A DNA stretch of 54,000 bases from Strigamia acuminata. Lineage: Eukaryota; Arthropoda; Chilopoda; Geophilomorpha; Linotaeniidae. This document shows, piece after piece, positions 36,028 through 48,535 of this stretch (the stretch's first letter is position 1; the number at the start of each line of letters is the position of its first letter). Location: contig CASHSZ010000046.1 of NCBI GenBank assembly GCA_949358305.1, positions 1-54,000 on the forward strand. Reading direction: 5' to 3'. The translations under genes and the position numbers were made by a program. The notes under the pieces are model-generated. The model was not told the DNA's origin, made no database searches, and saw only the letters and a program-made list of their open reading frames with translations.

Positions 36028-39000
36028 GTAGGTCGGGAAATAGAACGCGTTCGTCCCGGCGAATAGTGGCAGCTGGGGTCGTCGAGTGAGTGGCGGCGGC
36101 AGCGGCAACCTCGATGACTCGCCCCGAAAATAAAGTCCCGCGTCGGCATCCCTTCGTGCGTCCTTCGTCCGTCTAATCCTCGCAGCGCGTGCGGTCGCGT
36201 GCATTCTACTCGTGTCCGATGTAGCGACCGGTACGAGGTAAAAAAAATATCACACGAAAAAGAAAGACGATTAAAATTTTAATTCTCCGGTTGTGGAACC
36301 GACTTCGCGGTTCGTGCTTTAATCGTTAATTAGATTATCGTCGTCGCAATTTATCGGAATAAAATTTTTACGGAAAATTGACATTTCCGTATTTCATTTT
36401 CATCTTTCGGGGGTCTTGCGCCGTCATAATCGGAGCGAGTCTCGCTCGATGCGTTCGACGGACTTTGTGGGAGTTTCCAGATCGCCAGCGGAACGAGGGG
36501 CCGTGGCTCGTCCGAGCGGCGCAGTACCCGTCGAGTGGCGCGGTACCCGAGTTCTTGCATCCAACGGTGGACACATCTTTGTCGAGAGCACCTCTCGGTC
36601 TCAGACCGGCCTTCGGGCCGGTCAAAAAAAATAAACAAATAAATAAATAAATAAATAAATAAACGAGTCGGCGAATAAAGGCGGTTGGGGTCGCTGGACG
36701 GTGGCGGTGGTGGTGGCAGCGGCAACCCCGACGACTCGTCGCAAAAGATAAGCTCCCGCGCCGGCATCCGTTTGCTCGTCTAAACCTCGCAGTGCGCGTG
36801 CGGTCGCGTGCATTCTACTCGTGTCCGATGTGGCGATCGGCATAGATCACCCGAAAAAGGAAAGACGATTAAAATTTTAATTCTCCGGTCGTGGCACCGA
36901 CTTTGCGGCTCGTGCTTTAACCGTTAATTAGGTTATCTTCGTCGTAATTCGTTGGAATAAAATTTTTATAGAAAATCAGCCGTTATGCATTTTATTTTCA
37001 TCTTCCGGGGGTCTCGTGCCGTCGTAGTAGGCGTTAGTTTCAATCATCGCGTTCTACGGATTTTGAGGGGATCCTCAGATCGAGACCAAAGTGAGAGGGC
37101 CGTCGCCCCCGTCTCGTGCGCCGCTCGATCCCCGTTGGATGACAAGATGGCATTCGCCTCTCCCACCCGAGGATCGGTCGGTGGTGCGGTATTTATGCTT
37201 GTGCACCAAATGGGTGGTCGACAGGTCCCCAATCGGTCTCGGGCTCAGACTGGCCTTCGGGCCGGTCAAAATAACAAATAAATGAATAAATCGGAAATAG
37301 AACGCTCCCGTCCCGGCGAGACTAGGGGCGGGTGGCGTCGTTGAGCGGCGGCAGCGGCGGCGGTAGCCCCGACGACTCGCCCCGAAAAAAGGCTCCCGCA
37401 CCGGCATTTCTTCGTCCGTCTAAACCTCGCAGCGCGCGTGCGGTCGCGTGCATTCTACTCGTGTCCGGTGTGGCGATCGGTACGGGGTAAAAAAAAAATA
37501 TTACACGCAAAAGGAAAGACGATTAAAATTTTAGTTCTCCGGTCGTGGAACCGACTTTGCGGTTCGTGCTTTAACCGTTAATTAGGTTATCTTCGTCGCA
37601 ACTCGTCGTAATAAAAATTTCACAGAAAATCAGCCGTTTCGTATTTTATTTTCATCTCACGGTGGTCTGGCGCCGTCATAGTCGACGGAAGTCTCTCCGA
37701 ACACGTTCAACGGGCTTCACGAACGCTTTCAGATCGAATGCGGAACTCGGGCCCGCCGCTTGGTCGAGCGGCGCAGTACCCGCCGAGCGGCGTGGTAGCC
37801 GGGTTCTCGCGTATGGCGATAGGGGGTCCTTTCTAAACAAACACCTCTCTCGGTCTCAGACTGGCCTTCGGGTCGGTCAAAATAATAAATAAATGAATCG
37901 GAAATAGAACGCACCCGTTCTCGCTCGGTCTACCGGCGAATGGGAGCAGTTGGGGCCGTTGAGCGGCGACGACAGCAGCCCTAACGACTCGTCCCGAAAA
38001 TAAGTTTCCGCACCGACATCCGTTCGCTTATTTAAACCCCATGACGCGCGCGTGGTTGCCTGCATTTTTCGGCTTGTTTCGACACGTTTCGACGTCGACG
38101 CGCGACCGTGAGCAAAGTCCTCAGCAACATATGGACATGAGTGTGTCTTTGCTCGCGATCTACGCGTTTGAGCGCGTTACGACGCGCGATAATGCACGTG
38201 ATGCGATGGGGGTGAGCGCGACACGGGCTTTTGGCGCGGGCGTCGGTAATGATGTCCGTCAACGTGGATGAATGTCCGCGAAGTGTTTGGTGTTTATGGC
38301 AACGCACCAGGACGCAATTAACAACCAACAAGAATTAAAAATATAACTGTTTAACAAAAAGAAACTCCTATAATGTTGAAACAATAAAGAAAACGCAAAA
38401 TTCAGATTCAAATTTAGATTTGAATTAGGTCAGATTAGGCCAGGTTGTAGATCCACAGACTCTCGAGACGACAACAAGAAAATAAAAAGGATGCGTTTAT
38501 CGTTTGTAGGTAGAATCTCGCGCCGAGTTAAATAAAAGTCTTTAAAAAATAGAAATCGATTTCCCGGTCGTAGAATTAATTTTGTGTCATGTGATCCAGT
38601 CATTAATTAGATTTTCGTGGTAGATGTTGCGTGAAACAAGATCGTGAACGTCTCAATTGGTTTACGATTTAAATTTCATCTCGCAATACACGCTGCACCA
38701 ACGTAGTCGACGCGAGTTTATATCACTGCACTCGATGGGTTTTGTGAGCATTTTTAGACCAATCGATCGTACAGCTTGTTTGCTAGTCTTCCTTTCGAGG
38801 TCAGTAGTTAACTCTTTGCACTCAATCTGTACGAGTCGCGGTAGCCGGGTTCTTGCATTCTATGATGCTGTTGGTTCCAACGGCGATACGCGTCTCCCGC
38901 CTCTCGGTCTCAGACTGGCCTTCGGGCCGGTCAAAAAAAAAGAAAAAAATTAATAAATAGATAAATAAGTCGGGAACAAAACGCATCCATCCCGACGAAT

Positions 39001-41435
39001 AGTGACAGTTGGGCTCGTTGAGCGGCGGCAGCGGCGGCGGTAGCCCCGACGACTCGCCCCGAAAATAAGCTCCCGCACCGGCATTTCTTCGTCCGTCTAA
39101 ACCTCGCAGCGCGCGTGCGGTCGCGTGCATTCTACTCGTGTCCGGTGTGGCGATCGGTACGGGGTAAAAAAAAAAATATTACACGCAAAAGGAAAGACGA
39201 TTAAAATTTTAATTCTCCGGTCGTGGAACCGACTTTGTGGTTTGCGTTTTAACCGTTAATTAGGTTATCTTCGTCGCACTTTATCGCAATAAAAATTTTA
39301 TAGGAAACCCGCCGCTCCGCATTTTATTTTCACCTCCCGGGGGTCTTGCGCCGTCGTATTCGATGGCAGTCGCCTTCGGTGCGTTCAATTGACCCCGTGA
39401 GTGCTTTCGGATCGAGACCGATGTGAGAGGTCGACATTCACGCCCCGACGATCGGTGCGGACCACTGGCATTTTTTCACCCATCCGTTTATCGGTCGTCG
39501 GTCCGATGCACGCTCCAGCCAGTGATTTTGTCGACGGGTCTCCGAGAGCGGTCTCGGTCTCAGACTGGCCTTCGGGCCGGTCAAAATAATAAATAAATAA
39601 ATAAATAAATAAATGGATCGGAAATAGGTCGCACCCGTCCCGGCGAGAATAAGGGTGGGTGGCGTCGTTGAGCGACGTCAGCGGCAGCGACAGCCCCGAC
39701 GACTAACTCGCCCCGAAAATAAGGTCCTGCGCCGGCATCCGTTCGTTCGTTCAAACCTCGCAGCGCTCGTGCGGTCGCGTGCATTCTACTCGTGTCCGAC
39801 GTGGCGATCGGTACGGAGTAAAAAAAAAAAAGATCATCAGAGAAAGGAAGACGATTAAAATTTTAATTCTCCAGTCGTGGCACCGACTTTGCGGTTCGTG
39901 CTTTAACCGTTAATTAGGTTATCTTCGTTGTGGCAGATTCGAATAAAAGTTTTACAAAATAATCGTCGTTTTACATTTTTAAATCATTTCCCAGGGACCG
40001 TGTACCGTCGCAGTCGATGCGAGTCCCGGTCATCGCATCCGATAGACATTGCGGACGTTTTTCAGATCGAGACTGGAGTACCTGTTGAGTACCAAATGGC
40101 CGGTCGGTCGTTGGTGTGGTTCCGTCTCCTAAAATGTTCGTCGCCATTTTCTGTTGGTCGAGTCGCCTACCATCCAATGGTCGGTCGGTGGGTCTCGGTC
40201 TCAGACTGGCCTTCGGGCCGGTCAAAATAACAAATAAATGAATAAATCGGAAATAGAACGTCCCCGTCCCGGCCAGAATAGGGGCAGGTGGTGTCGTTGA
40301 GCGGCGTCAGCGGCAGCGACAGCCCGGACGAATCGCCCCGAAAATAAGGTCCTGCGCTGGCATCCGTTTGTTCGTTCAAACCTCGCAGCGCTCGTGCGGT
40401 CGCGTGCATTCTACTCGTGTCCGACGTGGCGATCGGTACGGAGTAAAAAAAAAAAAGATCATCAGAGAAAGGAAGACGATTAAAATTTTAATTCTCCGGT
40501 CGTGGCACCGACTTTGCGGTTCGTACTTTAACCGTTAATTAGGTTATCTTCGTCGTAATTCGTTGGAATAAAAATTTTATAGAAAATGAGCCGTTTCGTA
40601 TTTTATTTTCATCTTCCGGGGGTCTCGCGCCGTCGTTGTGGACGGGAGTCTTCCCGAACACGTTCGATGGGTTTTGCCAACACTTTCAGATCGAACTCGG
40701 GACTCGGGCCCGCCGCTCGGTCGAGCGGCGCACAGTACCCGCCGAGCGGCGCGGTATCCGATATAAAAGGACCCTTGCTTCGCCACGGTCTCAGACTGGC
40801 CTTCGGGCCGGTCAAAATAATAAATAAATAAATAAATAAATAAGTCCGAAAATGGAACGTATCCGTCCCGACGAATAGATGCGGTTGGGGTCGTTGAGCG
40901 ACAGCGGCGGCAGCGGCAGCCCCGACGACTCGCCCCGAAAATAAGCTCCCTTACCGGCATTCCTTCGACCGTCTAAACCTCGCAGCATGCGTGCGGTCGC
41001 GTGCATTCTACTCGTGTCCGATGTGGCGATCGGTACGAGGTAAAAAAAATATCACACGAAAAAAGAAAGACGATTAAAATTTTAATTCTTCGGTCGTGGG
41101 ACCGACTTTGCGGTCCGTGCTTTAACCGTTAATTAGGTTATCTTCGTCGTAATTCGTTGGAATAAAAATTTTATAGAAAATGAGCCGTTTCGTATTTTAT
41201 TTTCATCTTCCGGGGGTCTCGCGCCGTCGTTGTGGACGGGAGTCTTCCCGAACACGTTCGATGGGTTTTGCCAACACTTTCAGATCGAACTCGGGACTCG
41301 GGCCCGCCGCTCGGTCGAGCGGCGCACAGTACCCGCCGAGCGGCGCGGTATTTGATACCCGTCTCTGTAAAAGCAGCCGTGCTTTTTCGGTCTCAGACTG
41401 GCCTTCGGGCCGGTCAAAATAATAAATAAATAAGT
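35011..41435 (+). repeat. Ten-copy array of the approximately 600-bp unit (copy 2)
   Basis: Duplicate of 12091-18530. The only indel noted is the loss of one 15-bp GACGTCAGCGGCAGC unit. All ten hairpins, for example GACCGGCC TTCG GGCCGGTC at about 36604, are retained. Confidence 0.88.
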
Positions 41436-42663
41436 CGAGAATGGGCCACCGCCGGCCGGTGGGGCCAATCGTCGCGGGTGGGTGGGGCAGGCAGCCAACC
41501 GTCCACCGATCGATCGATCGATTGATTGATCGACCGACCAATCAATCGGTTTTCAGATTTCGGGTTTTCACGGGTCCCAGGTTTTTCAGGTTTTTCAGAT
41601 TTTTCAGATTTCAGATTTCAGATTTCAGATTTCAGATTTCACATCGAATAATGTACGGAGTCTCTTCGGTGCCATTCTCATTTTGACCGTTAAGGACAGA
41701 CAGACTGCTCCTCGACCAGGACCGACTAATGCGACAACTAGACCCGTCGCCCGTCGCGCGAGCCCGCCTCATTTTTTTCGCTCGTTTATTCACGCTTAGT
41801 TTTAAGAAAAATTTTCAAATTTTACAAATGTACACAAATAAAAAGACCGTTTACTTTTCGCTCCAATTATTTATTCTTTATACGCCTTTACAACTCTTAC
41901 GAGAAGATAAATAGAAAGCGAGAAAATATAATCGATCAACCACGCCGTCGGCGCCTAACCCGAACCCGTAGTCCCCGCTTCGTTCTTCTCCTCCCCGTTC
42001 ACGGGACGGGCCGAACACCGAACACCGAGCGCCGAGCGCTGCGCGGGCACCCGGTGGCGCAACCGGGCAACATGACGCGGCACGATTCAAAACGCCGATC
42101 GTTTATTCGTTTCATTTTATTTTGTTTCGTTTCGTTTCATTTTATTGTTTCACTTTGTTTTATTTTGTTTCATTTTTTCTTTTTAATTCGCATCGCCGAG
42201 CGTCGCGTCGCAGCGCCGTGACATCGAGGTGAACAGCGGATCAAGCTTTTTCCCGCCATTGTTGTGCCCTTCTCCTTCTTCGCGACGCACACGCGTACAT
42301 ATATCGGTTCGCTGGACTCCGTAGAGTGGGAAAAACAAACAAACAAACAAACAAAAAAAAAACGAACAAACGAGTAAGTAAGGCTATCCAATCGCATTAT
42401 TTCTTAAAAAAAAAACAAACAAACGAGAGAAGAAACGGAACGGGCGAATAAAAACGGCGTGCCATGCGGGACAGCGTGCGTGAGCACGGAGGAGGGGGGA
42501 AACCCCGTCGATATCAAACGACTAGATTCAACGTTGGTTTTGTGGTTACTACTCGCGGCGCTATTATTTGTCCGTCCGTTCGTCCGTTAATCGGTCTAAT
42601 GAATTAACCAATTAATTGATTAAACGACCAATTCGTTTATAAGTAGGCGATTGATCGACGAAA
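41436..42663. other. Low-complexity upstream region of the complete zinc-finger/PHD gene
   Basis: Duplicate of 18531-19758. The last 65 bp contain CCAATTAATTGATTAAACGACC and an AT-rich TTTATAAGT stretch ahead of the start codon. A core promoter here is possible but not demonstrable. Confidence 0.45.
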
Positions 42664-43963
42664 ATGGACGACGAGCAACGAGGAGTGGGCGAAGAACGGA
42701 CGGGAGTGAACCCCGAGGGCGGAGGTGTCACGGAGACCCACGCGGAAACAGGCGCCGAGGAGGTGGTGCACGTTTTGTCGTCGCCGAACGGAACAGCGGG
42801 AACCGAGAGCGCGGACCCGGGCGCCAGCCAGTCGTTTCCGAGCACGTTGTCCGGATTGGAAGGTGTACGCAAACCCCGTCCAATGTAAGTACCACGGCGC
42901 GACCGGGTTCGTGCGGGATACCATTTACATTCGTTTTCGTTTTTCGATAGACGACTCGACAGCGACAACGACGACGACAGCGACAATGGCAATGGCAACA
43001 ACGGCGGTGGCGGCGACAACGGCAACGGCGGCAACGAAGCCAACGACGGCAACAGCGGCGGTGACGGGGCAACGGGGCGCGAGGTCGAAGCCATGCAAGC
43101 CAAGATCAACACCCTGGAAGTTGAACTGGAAGAATTGAGGTCGAACCTCGCCAACCACGGCGAAAGACTGGGGGCTCTCGAGGCGATGCTCCCAGTCCCT
43201 CCCAGCGGGTCGCAGTCGCAACAAACAGACTTTGGCTCCTACGACTCTGCGAAGGTGAGCAACGGCGCCCGCCCGTGTCGTCGATTCACTCGTTTTTTCT
43301 TCTTCTTCTTCTTCTTCTTCGTTCAGGACAAGCCCGTTCGCAGCAGGGTGGGGATGTGTTGGCTGTGCCGCAGGAAGCGCGCGAACTACGCCTACGACGA
43401 CGACGACGGCGACGGCGACGACGACGACGGCGATGGGGGCGGATGGAAACCGGCTGGCCCACTCAAGGACATTGGCGATCACTGGCGGAGTGTGCACACC
43501 GTAGCCAGAGACTTTGAGGCGGCCAGGCAATTGCTGCGCGGCCACATCGGCACATTCGACGGCTTTTGCCAGGTACGTATGTATGCATGTGTTTCCTCGC
43601 GCGGTCTCTCGGTGTCGTCGCTGAACAAATCGTATGTTTTTGTTTTTTTTGTTTTTTTTACCCGACAGGAACTGTTTTCGACGACGGAGCACGCGTCCGA
43701 CTGCCCTTTGTGCGACACGCAGCCGGATGACCTGAGGCAACATCTTTGGACGAAACATAAATTTTACGTACCGATCGCGACGATAAGGTCGAGCATCGAC
43801 CAAAGGGGATGCGACGAACCGAAACTACCGGCGCCGAAACGCCCGGCGCCGCAACGTGTCCCGGATCAACCGAAACGACGAAAGGGCGAGGCAGAAAAGA
43901 AGGTGAAAGAAAAACGCCTCGGTTTATTCGTTCGTTCATTGATTATTTTAATTTTTTATTCAC

Positions 43964-44059
<96 letters not shown>

Positions 44060-45675
44060 ACACACACACACAGGTAGTCATCCCAGTAGAACAAAGCAAC
44101 TTGGACCTGATGAAGGAAGGGTACACGAAGTGGATGTCGAACGTGCGTGACTGACTCGCGTCGAGGACTCGATCAATCTATCGATCGAATTGACTCGTTC
44201 GTTTTCTTTTTCAGGAAGCCATCGACATGGTGCAACAACGCCCGGTGCTGGATCTCCTCTTCGGAAAGGACAAAGTCAGGGGCTTGTTTTCCATGCCCGC
44301 TTCTTTCCCTTCCCCGCGTCCCTCTCCTCTCGCTGGTACCTTTCGCATTGCCCCCGCTGCTGCAACTGCTCTTCGCACCGCCGAGCAACGCGCCAAATCC
44401 GCCGCCGAGCAACGCGCCAAATCCGCCGCCGAGCAACGCGCCAAATCCGCCGCCGAGCAACGCGCCAAATCCGCCGCCGAGCAACGCGCCAAATCCGCCG
44501 CCGAGCAACGCGCCAAATCCGCCGCCGAGCAACGCGCCAAATCCGCCGCCGAGCAACGCGCCAAATCCGCCGCCGAGCAACGCGCCAAATCCGCCGCCGA
44601 GCAACGCGCCAAATCCGCCGCCGAGCAACGCGCCAAATCCGCCGCCGAGCAACGTGCCAAACCCACCACCGAGCAACGCGCCAAATCTACTGTTGTTGCC
44701 GCTAAACACGCCGGATCCATTAAACGTGCAGACGACAATAGCAACAGCAGCAGCAGCAGCGGCGGCGACGACGACGGCGCCGAGGACAGTGGTGCCGACC
44801 TCTTCACCGGCGCCCGCCCCGATCGTGGTGCCGGTGCCGGTGCCACCAGCAAGTCCCGAGAATACGACGTCGACCTCTCGCGCGATCCCATCACCGTACG
44901 CGGCTTCACTTTCGTGCGTAGTCGGGTACCCGGCATCCCGCTCGTCCGCGACGACGACGATGATGAGGAACGCGCTCGCCGCGAAGTCCGCAAGAAGAAC
45001 CGCGCGAAGGTAGAGTGCGAAGGCCAAATGATCCGCGCACAGAGTCGCGAGATACAGCGTCGGCGAGAAAGTGAGTTCGAACTCGAACACGCCGAACACG
45101 AGCCCTCGCCCGGGCACAGTCGCGGCACCGGGTCGCGGTCGCGGTCGCGGTCGCGGTCGCAATCGCGGTCGCAGTCGCAGTCGCGGTCGCAGTCGCAGTC
45201 GCGGTCGCGGTCGCGATCGCAGTCGCGGTCGCGGTCGCAGTCGAAGGAGTCGCGATCGAAGGAGTCGCGATCGAAGGAGTCGCAGTCGCAGTCGTGGTCG
45301 CAGTCGCGGTCATCTTCTTCGCGGCCGTTTTCGCAACCGTTCAAGGTAAGAAACGAAAAATCTCGTCCCGTATTGTCTCGTTTTTCTTTCTTTCTTTCTT
45401 TCTTTCTTTCTCGTATCCGTTCACAAATTCGCTCGTTTCAAATTTCAGACGTCCCTGTATCGCCACGATCGGAGTGGTGCCGCTGGCTCCAAGGCAACCG
45501 GTTGCGACAGTATCTACTGTCTCGGGGTGGCCGACCCGCGGATCAAATGCTCCGAGTGTTTATGCTCGGTGCACGAAGAGTGCGTGGGGCGGCCGTGGAC
45601 CAAACGACTCGGCCGAAGCGAAGGTTTTGTCTGCAGCGGTTGTCGCGACGAACCCCTCTGCTCCAAACTGCGGTA

Positions 45676-45722
<47 letters not shown>

Positions 45723-46276
45723 CGGTGTTGATCGTTTTTCGTTCGTCGAACTAATCCCGAATTTCTCTCGCAGGTGCTCCGTCTACACGACCAAAGAGGG
45801 CCTGGCCCGCAAAGAGCACGCTTGCTACCGGCACATCGCGAATGTCCTCCGAGGCGAGTCGGCGAGTTGGCGGATGAGCGCGTTTAAAGGGACCACCAGC
45901 GCGCGAGAAGACCTGGTGACGGACCAACACGAGGCGTTGATCAGAGACAAGGCGGTGGTACGGGTTAACGAATCGTTCGCTCGTTCGTTTGTTTGTTCGC
46001 TCGTTTAAATTTCCATTCACGTTTCAGAGTCGATGGCTGGTTCGCAAGATCGAGGGTCTCTACGAAGCGGAGGTCGGTTTGCTTCCACCGAAAGGCATTC
46101 CCCGCATGCCGCCGGATCGTCTCGCGACGATAGTGCCCAAGGTCCTGGTCCCGGAGTACATGGTCCGGTTGATCGCGGCAACGGAGGATATCGACCGAGA
46201 CCACGCGGAGTTTCTATTGGAATACTGTGACCGTCCGCCGTATGCACTCGACGACCGGAGCTTCGAGTCGGTGTGA
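42664..46276 (+). CDS. Zinc-finger/PHD protein, complete nine-exon gene
   Basis: I cannot name this protein; it looks nuclear and chromatin- or nucleic-acid-binding. Exons: 42664-42884, 42951-43254, 43327-43572, 43669-43902, 44074-44142, 44215-45345, 45449-45672, 45774-45957, 46028-46276. All have GT..AG ends, phases agree, and the 2862-nt CDS encodes 953 residues. In order: acidic Asn/Gly/Asp-rich N-terminus; coiled coil (about 119-155); C2H2-like finger with long acidic insert (C186, C189, H227, H232); C2H2 finger (C269, C272, H282, H287); a 13-fold AEQRAKSA octapeptide repeat (about 414-519); an Arg-Ser domain (about 661-735); a PHD-like finger (C754, C759, C769, C772, H777, C780, C797, C800), whose first pair is CX4C instead of the usual CX2C; and a third C2H2-like finger (C806, C811, H825, H830). 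An AATAAA lies at 46734. The low-complexity parts expand from DNA tandem repeats. It could belong to a transposon or be a host gene. Confidence 0.78.
43967..44056. repeat. (CT)n microsatellite in intron 4
   Basis: A 90-bp pure CT tract followed by GTCACACACACACACAG just before exon 5. It serves as the polypyrimidine tract of the acceptor. The corresponding tract in copy 1 is the duplication breakpoint. Confidence 0.93.
44381..44695 (+). repeat. 24-bp coding tandem repeat (about 13 units)
   Basis: GCCGAGCAACGCGCCAAATC plus CGCC repeated, the last two units slightly diverged. In the spliced frame it encodes AEQRAKSA. The other plus frame would read Pro/Ser/Asn-rich and is closed by the splice structure. 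Confidence 0.92.
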
Positions 46277-46534
46277 GCGAGCGAGCGAGCGAGCGAGCGA
46301 CCGACCGACTTAGAACGACCGACCGACCGACCGACCAACCGACTTAGAACGAACGACCGACCAACCGACTTAGAACGACCGACCGACCGATTGACCGACC
46401 GACCGACCGACCGACTTAGAATGACGCGAGCTGGACAGGCAGACAGCGAGCGAGCGAGGTGGACGACCGAACGCGCGAGCGACATCGACGACGTCGTCCG
46501 CGACCTATTTATTTATTTTTTTTATTTATTTTTT

Positions 46535-46609
<75 letters not shown>

Positions 46610-46930
46610 TTTTTCTCCATTCGTTCATTCATTCGTTCACCCATTCATTTATTTATTTGTTTATGTATACATACATACATACATATACACATGTATATAT
46701 ATACATTTTGTTGTTGTGTTATCTGCTCTCTCGAATAAATCAGCGAGTAAACCACACGCCTCGCCTCTCTCTCTCTTCATTTCTTCTCAAAAACGTTCAA
46801 ATCAACCTACGAGGTTGAAACAAACAAAAAAGAAAGAAACCCGAAGTAAAGTAAAGTAAAGTAAAGTAAAGTAAAGTAAAGTAGAGTAGAGTAGAGTAGA
46901 GTAGAGTAGAGTAGAGTAGAGTAGAGTAGA
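46277..46930. other. 3' flank with (CCGA)n, (ATTT)n and (AGTAA)n tracts
   Basis: GAGC and CCGA repeats (46275-46425), an (ATTT)n block of about 110 bp (46505-46613), AATAAA at 46734-46739 that probably ends the zinc-finger/PHD transcript, then AAAGT/AGAGT pentamer repeats (46845-46932). No gene seen. Confidence 0.6.
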
Positions 46931-48085
46931 GTAAAATAGAGCACTCGAACCGAAAGCGACGAAATTCCAGACGACCACGAAGACGCTTTATCTTCGGCCC
47001 CGGGTGGCCGAGCGGGCAGGGTGACCTGCCGCACGGAGCTGGTGACCGAAGGTTCGCGTCCCGCTCTCCCCCGACTTTTCGTTGGCAACATTGAATGATT
47101 GATTTGTATTAGTTGGTTTATTATACTGTGACAAGTTCTTGAAAATACTACTCTTCCGCAAGACTCGCGGGAGGGGGGGTCGAAGGTATCGGCCCTTCTT
47201 TATTTTATTTCATTTTATTTTATTCTATTTTTAATTTTATTTCCACCTACCTATCTACCCGTCTGTTTATTTATTTGTTTATTTATTTGTTTATTTATTT
47301 ATTTATTTATTTATTTCTTTCTTTCTTTCTTTCTTTTTTCTTCCTTTCGTCTCTTTTCCTCTCGTTCGTTCGGCCAAAATGAAACGAATACTCGAATCGG
47401 AAGCGACGAAATTCTAGACGACCACGAGGACGCTTTATCTTCGGCCCCGGGTGGCCGAGCGAGTAGAGTGACCTACCGCACGGAGCTGGTGACCGAGAGT
47501 TCGAGTCCCGCTCTCCCGACTTTCCGTTTCTCCGAAATTATTCGGTAACATCTCTTTCTTTCTTCGTAATTACTCGTTATCGTACTAGTGGTTTATTAAT
47601 ACATTCTCATGGGCAATACTCTCCCGCAAGACCCGCGGGAGGGGGGGTCGAAGGTATCGGCCCTTCTTTATTTTATTTCACTTTATTTTCATTATTTTTT
47701 TTTTTCTATTTATTTTTTTTATTTCCACCCATTTATCTATTTATTCATTTATTCATTCGCGTCTCTCTTTCGTTCATTTGGCCAAAGTGAAGTAGAATAG
47801 AGTACTCGAATTGGGGCCGACACAATTCCAAGCCACTACGAGGGCGGTTTATCTTCGGCCCCGGGTGGCCGAGCGGGTAGGGTGACCTGCCGCACGGAGA
47901 CGTGGACCGAAAGTTCGAGTCCCGCTCCCGCCGACTTTTCATTTCACCGATGTTTTCTCAGAAACCCTTCTTCTATGATTGATTTGTTACAAATGAGTAC
48001 TTTACTAACGCATTCTCATGAATACTACTCTCTCGCAAGACCCGCGGGAGGGGGGGTCGAAGGTATCGGCCCTTCTTTATTTTAT
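46925..48085 (+). repeat. Three tandem tRNA-derived SINE-like units
   Basis: A-box-like TGGCCGAGCGGG or variant at 47005, 47452 and 47866; B-box-like GTTCG(A/C)GTCC about 45 bp further. Each has the same lead-in (CGACCACGAGGACGCTTTATC), the hairpin CCCGCAAGACTCGCGGGAGG or variant, GTCGAAGGTATCGGCCCTTC and a T-rich tail. The units are head to tail with periods of 447 and 414 bp, and the sequence between B-box and next A-box is also shared. They therefore arose by tandem duplication of a larger unit, not three separate insertions. None folds as a standard tRNA. Confidence 0.78.
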
Positions 48086-48535
48086 TCGACCTCCCTCCTC
48101 TCGTTCTTTTATTTTATTTCATTCCACTTTTTTATTTTATTTATTTTTTTTACTTATTTCTTTCCATTCTTCTCTCTTTTTATTCATTCATTCATTCATT
48201 CATTCATTCATTCATTCATTTATTTGGTTCGTTTTGTTTTTATAAATACAGTCCGCGTCGTCAGGTGCCGCTCTACAGAGTTTGCGCCGCAGCAAAACAA
48301 CACCCATTCCTACCTTTGACCCCGCTCGACGGCGTCATTCAATCCGCACGCACCATCGTCGAAAAAGAAAGAAAAAGAAACGAGAAACGAGAAATAAACC
48401 AATAAAGAAAGACGAGCCAGCCGACCGACCAACTTTCCCGGTTCGTGTTTATTAATTTATTAATCAATTAATTGATTAATTGATTGGTTGGCTAAACGAC
48501 CGTTTCGTCCGTTCGTTCGTTCGTTCGTTTAAGCC
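48086..48535. other. Upstream region of the piggyBac-like gene
   Basis: T-rich DNA with (ATTC)n at 48180-48220, a GC-rich 120-bp stretch (48250-48370), then AAGAAA repeats. The last 90 bp hold TTAATCAATTAATTGATTAA, GGCTAAACGACCGTTTCGTC and (GTTC)n before the start codon. I found no piggyBac-type terminal inverted repeat here. Confidence 0.5.

Larger units (their letters stand above)
32108..43966. repeat. Large segmental duplication, copy 2
   Basis: Counterpart of 9188-21061. Differences seen: a missing 15-bp unit near 39680, one substitution near 41872, and the length of the (CT)n tract. Unlike copy 1, this copy continues past the (CT)n into the rest of the zinc-finger/PHD gene. Confidence 0.97.

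Noticed and set aside
44173-45344. Long minus-strand open frames (329 and 377 codons) opposite exon 6
   Set aside because: They are mirror frames of the 24-bp and RS-coding repeats. The plus-strand frame has consistent splice junctions and finger motifs.
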